A DNA stretch of 19,513 nt, from contig JAAOZZ010000123.1 of the NCBI GenBank assembly GCA_012274175.1, positions 1 to 19,513 of the forward strand. The letters run 5' to 3'. The position numbers and the translations under genes were made by a program. The stretch is from Betaproteobacteria bacterium. Its GTDB lineage: Bacteria; Pseudomonadota; Gammaproteobacteria; Burkholderiales; Usitatibacteraceae. The notes under the pieces were generated by a model that was given only the letters and a program-made list of their open reading frames with translations, was not told the DNA's origin and ran no database searches. Below are positions 17,400 to 19,513 of the stretch, piece by piece; the stretch's first letter is position 1; each line of letters starts with the position of its first letter.

Positions 17400-18565
17400 T
17401 CGTTGCGCGGCCGGGGCTTGCGCTTGCCCACCAGCACGTCGAGCGTGAGCTGCTGGTCGCGGCGCACGACCTTCACCGGGACGGACTTGCCGGGCGGGGC
17501 GCCGGCGATCCCGTTGAGGGCCGTGTTCACGTCGCCCACGGGCCTGCCGTCGATCTCCACGATGACGTCGCCCAGCTTCAGTCCGCCCTTTTCGGCAGGG
17601 CTCCCGCGCTCGATCGCCCCGACGATGGCCCCCCGGGTGCCCTTGAGCCCCAGGGACTCGGCGAGCTCCGGGGTGATGTCCGCCACCTCGATGCCGAACC
17701 ACCCTCGGGTCACGCTTCCGGTCTCGATGATCTGCTCCATGATGCGCTTGGCGAGGCTCACGGGAATGGCGAAGCCGATGCCCTGGTAGCCGCCCGAGCG
17801 CGAGAAGATCAGGGTGTTGATGCCGATCAGGTTGCCGCGCACGTCCACGAGCGCGCCCCCGGAGTTGCCCGGGTTGATCGCCGCGTCCGTCTGGATGAAG
17901 CTGCCGAAGGGATTGGCCGAGCCGATCTCGCGCCCCACGGCGCTCACGATGCCCATGGTCACGGTCTGGCCCACGCTGAAGGGGTCCCCGATCGCGAGCA
18001 CGACGTCGCCCACCTTGGCGCGATCCGACTCGCCGAAGGTGATCGGGGTGAGGCCCGAAGTCGACACGCGCACGACCGCGAGGTCCGTGTCCGGGTCCAT
18101 GCCCACGATCTTGCCGGCCAGGGTGCGGCCGTCGTGCAGGCTCACCTGGATGTCCGACACCCCCTCGACCACGTGCTCGGTGGTGAGGATGTAGCCTTCC
18201 CGGCTCACGATCACGCCGGATCCGAGCGAGAGCTGCGTGTCCGGCGGCAGGTTGAACCGCTCGCCGAAGAAGCGCTGGAACGCAGGATCGTCGAGCAGCG
18301 GGTTGCGGCGGCGCACCTGGCGGGTGGCCGAGATGTTCACCACCGAAGGGATCGCCTTCCTCGCGGCGTCGCTGAATGTGAACCCGTGCCCCCCGAGGCC
18401 CGCGGCCGCGGAGAGCGAGTTCTCCGCGGCCGACCCAGGGGTCTCGTGCACTTCGACCACCTGGGTGCGCCACGCCATCCATTCGGGCTTCACCAGGCTC
18501 ACCACGAAGATCACGGCGAGCGTGAGGGTCACGGCCTGGGCGAAGACGAGCCAGAGCTTGCGCAT
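17393..18565 (-). CDS. Membrane-anchored HtrA-family serine protease (DegS-like)
   Basis: This 390-aa protein has an N-terminal membrane segment (about 5-25), a trypsin-like protease domain (about 65-280) and one PDZ domain (about 290-380). The catalytic triad is H131 in LTTEHVV, D161 in DTDLAVV and S235 in NPGNSGGALV. A single PDZ and a membrane anchor resemble DegS/HhoB, which act in the periplasm; in E. coli DegS starts the sigma-E stress response. Whether this one cuts an anti-sigma factor is not shown. The residue before the catalytic His is Glu, where Asn or Ala is more common. It begins at ATG 18565, faces tatC, and lies downstream of mscL. Confidence 0.92.
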   Translation of the reverse strand: MRKLWLVFAQAVTLTLAVIFVVSLVKPEWMAWRTQVVEVHETPGSAAENSLSAAAGLGGHGFTFSDAARKAIPSVVNISATRQVRRRNPLLDDPAFQRFFGERFNLPPDTQLSLGSGVIVSREGYILTTEHVVEGVSDIQVSLHDGRTLAGKIVGMDPDTDLAVVRVSTSGLTPITFGESDRAKVGDVVLAIGDPFSVGQTVTMGIVSAVGREIGSANPFGSFIQTDAAINPGNSGGALVDVRGNLIGINTLIFSRSGGYQGIGFAIPVSLAKRIMEQIIETGSVTRGWFGIEVADITPELAESLGLKGTRGAIVGAIERGSPAEKGGLKLGDVIVEIDGRPVGDVNTALNGIAGAPPGKSVPVKVVRRDQQLTLDVLVGKRKPRPRNEE

Positions 18566-18586
18566 GGCGAGGGGCGGGAAACGGGG

Positions 18587-18609
18587 AAAACCGCCGATTG
18601 TACCGGCGG
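18587..18609 (-). terminator. Probable intrinsic terminator after mscL
   Basis: On the minus strand CCGCCG, a 7-base loop GTACAAT, CGGCGG and then TTTT lie 23 bases after the mscL stop. The GC stem plus T-run fits a short Rho-independent terminator. The loop also contains TACAAT, which looks like a -10 box for the protease gene, but no -35 box is found at 16-18 bp. If it terminates, the protease gene needs its own promoter or read-through. Confidence 0.5.
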
Positions 18610-18631
18610 GGGGCTCCGTAAGGGGCGCGCC

Positions 18632-19060
18632 CTACTTCTTCAGGGCGTCGCGGATCTCGCGCAGCAGGACCCCTTCCTCGGTGGGCGCGGCCGGGGCGAC
18701 CGGGGCCTGGCGGCGCAGGCGGTTGATCTGCCGGACCATGATGAACACCACGAAGGCGAGGATCGCGAAGTTGAACACCATGTTGGTGAAATTGCCCCAG
18801 GCGATCACCGGGATCCCTGCCTTCTTCACCGCCTCGAGGGTATGGGGCACGCTTGCCGGAATGGGGGCGAGGGCGATGAAGTAATTGGTGAATTCCAGCC
18901 CGCCGGTGATGCGTCCGATGACCGGCATCAGGAGGTCGTTCACCATCGAGTCGACGATCTTGCCGAAGGCCGCACCCACGATCACGCCCACCGCGAGGTC
19001 GACGACGTTGCCCTTGATCGCGAATTCCCGGAATTCCGAAGCGATGCTCATGGAGGCCAT
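18632..19060 (-). CDS. mscL: Large-conductance mechanosensitive channel MscL
   Basis: This 142-aa inner-membrane channel opens under high membrane tension and protects the cell from osmotic shock. The N-terminal amphipathic helix [29 protein letters not shown] leads into the pore-lining first membrane helix, with the Gly/Ala packing pattern GVIVGAAFG (25-33). The second helix is at about 92-110. A charged cytoplasmic helix [10 protein letters not shown] ends the protein. Homologs usually begin MSIASEF, so the ATG at 19051 may be the true start instead of 19060; the predicted transcription start leaves only about 14 nt before 19060. Confidence 0.95.
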   Translation of the reverse strand: MASMSIASEFREFAIKGNVVDLAVGVIVGAAFGKIVDSMVNDLLMPVIGRITGGLEFTNYFIALAPIPASVPHTLEAVKKAGIPVIAWGNFTNMVFNFAILAFVVFIMVRQINRLRRQAPVAPAAPTEEGVLLREIRDALKK

Positions 19061-19080
19061 TTCGATTGGGGACGGTGCCC

Positions 19081-19109
19081 AATCTAGGGTCCCGCCGGAC
19101 CGGCGTCAA
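19081..19109 (-). promoter_or_regulatory. Sigma-70-type promoter of mscL
   Basis: On the minus strand TTGACG (19109-19104), a 17-base spacer and TAGATT (19086-19081) form the best -35/-10 pair in the window. Transcription would start near 19074, with a leader of about 14 nt to ATG 19060 or 23 nt to ATG 19051. It is divergent from the petA promoter. Confidence 0.6.
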
Positions 19110-19131
19110 CCGGGCTCGCTGTCGATGGGCT

Positions 19132-19160
19132 TTAAGAGGGGGGACCAAATCCGCTAAAAT
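19132..19160 (+). promoter_or_regulatory. Sigma-70-type promoter of petA
   Basis: TTAAGA (19132-19137), a 17-base spacer and TAAAAT (19155-19160) match four and five of six consensus positions. The predicted start near 19167 gives a leader of about 44 nt. This leader is pyrimidine-rich and has no ribosome binding site that I can see. Confidence 0.55.
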
Positions 19161-19210
19161 GTTCAATTAGCCTGACTCCCCGCCCTCCTCCCTCCCCTTC
19201 GCCTTCCACA

Positions 19211-19513
19211 ATGACCGCCACCGTATCCGATAACGTCGACGAAAAACGTCGACGGCTCCTCCTGGTCGCGACTGCCGTCGCCGGCGCCGCCGCCGGCGCG
19301 GGGGTCGCCGTGCCATTCCTCGCCAGCTGGGCCCCGAGCGCCCGCGCGCTCGCCGCCGGGGCGCCCGTGGAGTTCGACATCTCCAAGGTCGAGCCGGGCC
19401 AGCAGATCACGGTGGAATGGCGCGGCAAGCCGGTGTGGATCCTGCGCCGCACGAAGGAGATGCTCGACCGCCTTCCCGGCAACGCCCCGCTGCCCGTCGA
19501 CCCCGAGTCGAAG
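19211..19513 (+). CDS. petA: Rieske iron-sulfur subunit of cytochrome bc1 complex, PetA (partial, 3' end outside window)
   Basis: The first 101 codons are present with no stop. The N-terminus has a twin-arginine type signal-anchor: KRRRLLLVA (12-20) followed by an Ala/Gly-rich hydrophobic stretch to about 40. APVEFDISKVEPGQQITVEWRGKPVWILRRTKEML then matches the N-terminal part of betaproteobacterial ubiquinol-cytochrome c reductase Rieske proteins. The iron-sulfur cluster motifs (CTHLGC and CPCHGS types) would lie beyond the window. The protein carries electrons from ubiquinol to cytochrome c1 on the periplasmic side. Its export by Tat fits the nearby tatABC. petB and petC probably follow. 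Confidence 0.92.
   Translation, partial: MTATVSDNVDEKRRRLLLVATAVAGAAAGAGVAVPFLASWAPSARALAAGAPVEFDISKVEPGQQITVEWRGKPVWILRRTKEMLDRLPGNAPLPVDPESK

Noticed and set aside
17430..17457. ACCAGCA/TGCTGGT inverted repeat as a tatC terminator
   Set aside because: It lies within the protease coding sequence, has a 14-base loop and no T-tract; it is probably codon-driven.
18616..18621. TTACGG as a -35 box for the protease gene
   Set aside because: It is only 13 bp from the TACAAT, too short for a sigma-70 promoter.
17337..19166. 609-codon minus-strand open frame spanning the protease and mscL
   Set aside because: It runs in a different frame from both real genes on that strand and gives Arg/Gly/Pro-rich sequence without domains.

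Overview
The window is GC-rich bacterial chromosome that fits a betaproteobacterium. The main evidence is gene order: mlaFEDCB, an ABC-2 exporter, ibaG, murA, hisGDCBHAFIE, hinT, tatABC, a DegS-like protease, mscL and petA is an arrangement I know from Burkholderiales, Rhodocyclales and Nitrosomonadales. The short form of HisG and the separate HisI and HisE agree with this. I cannot name the genus. All identifications come from reading motifs and lengths; no database search was possible.

Layout. (1) 1-2488, minus strand: an NtrC-type sigma-54 response regulator followed by an MshM/ExeA-type ATPase that runs off the left edge. (2) 2489-2586: a short divergent promoter region. (3) 2587-17389, plus strand: 22 genes in a row with no gap over 67 bp and many 4- or 8-base overlaps. 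They are the Mla phospholipid transporter, an ATPase/permease pair, IbaG, MurA, nine histidine genes, HinT and the Tat translocase. (4) 17393-19060, minus strand: a membrane-anchored HtrA-family protease and, upstream of it, the mechanosensitive channel MscL, with a likely terminator between them. (5) 19061-19210: a divergent promoter region, the longest gene-free stretch at 150 bp. (6) 19211-19513, plus strand: the start of petA, the Rieske subunit of the cytochrome bc1 complex, itself carrying a Tat signal.

How the genes work together. MlaFEDB is the inner-membrane ABC complex that exchanges lipids with the periplasmic carrier MlaC. MurA starts peptidoglycan precursor synthesis. The his genes encode every step from PRPP to histidine except histidinol-phosphate phosphatase, and the short HisG also needs a HisZ subunit; both must be encoded elsewhere. 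TatABC exports folded proteins such as the Rieske protein encoded next door. The envelope theme (lipid transport, cell wall, export, protease, osmotic valve) is strong, with the his block embedded in it.

No tRNA, rRNA, CRISPR array, insertion sequence or phage gene was seen. The window is mainly conserved core genome. The points worth a second look are the missing mlaA, the tight divergent promoter, the regulator/ATPase pair at the left edge, and several small intergenic RNA or DNA structures. I found no convincing new system.
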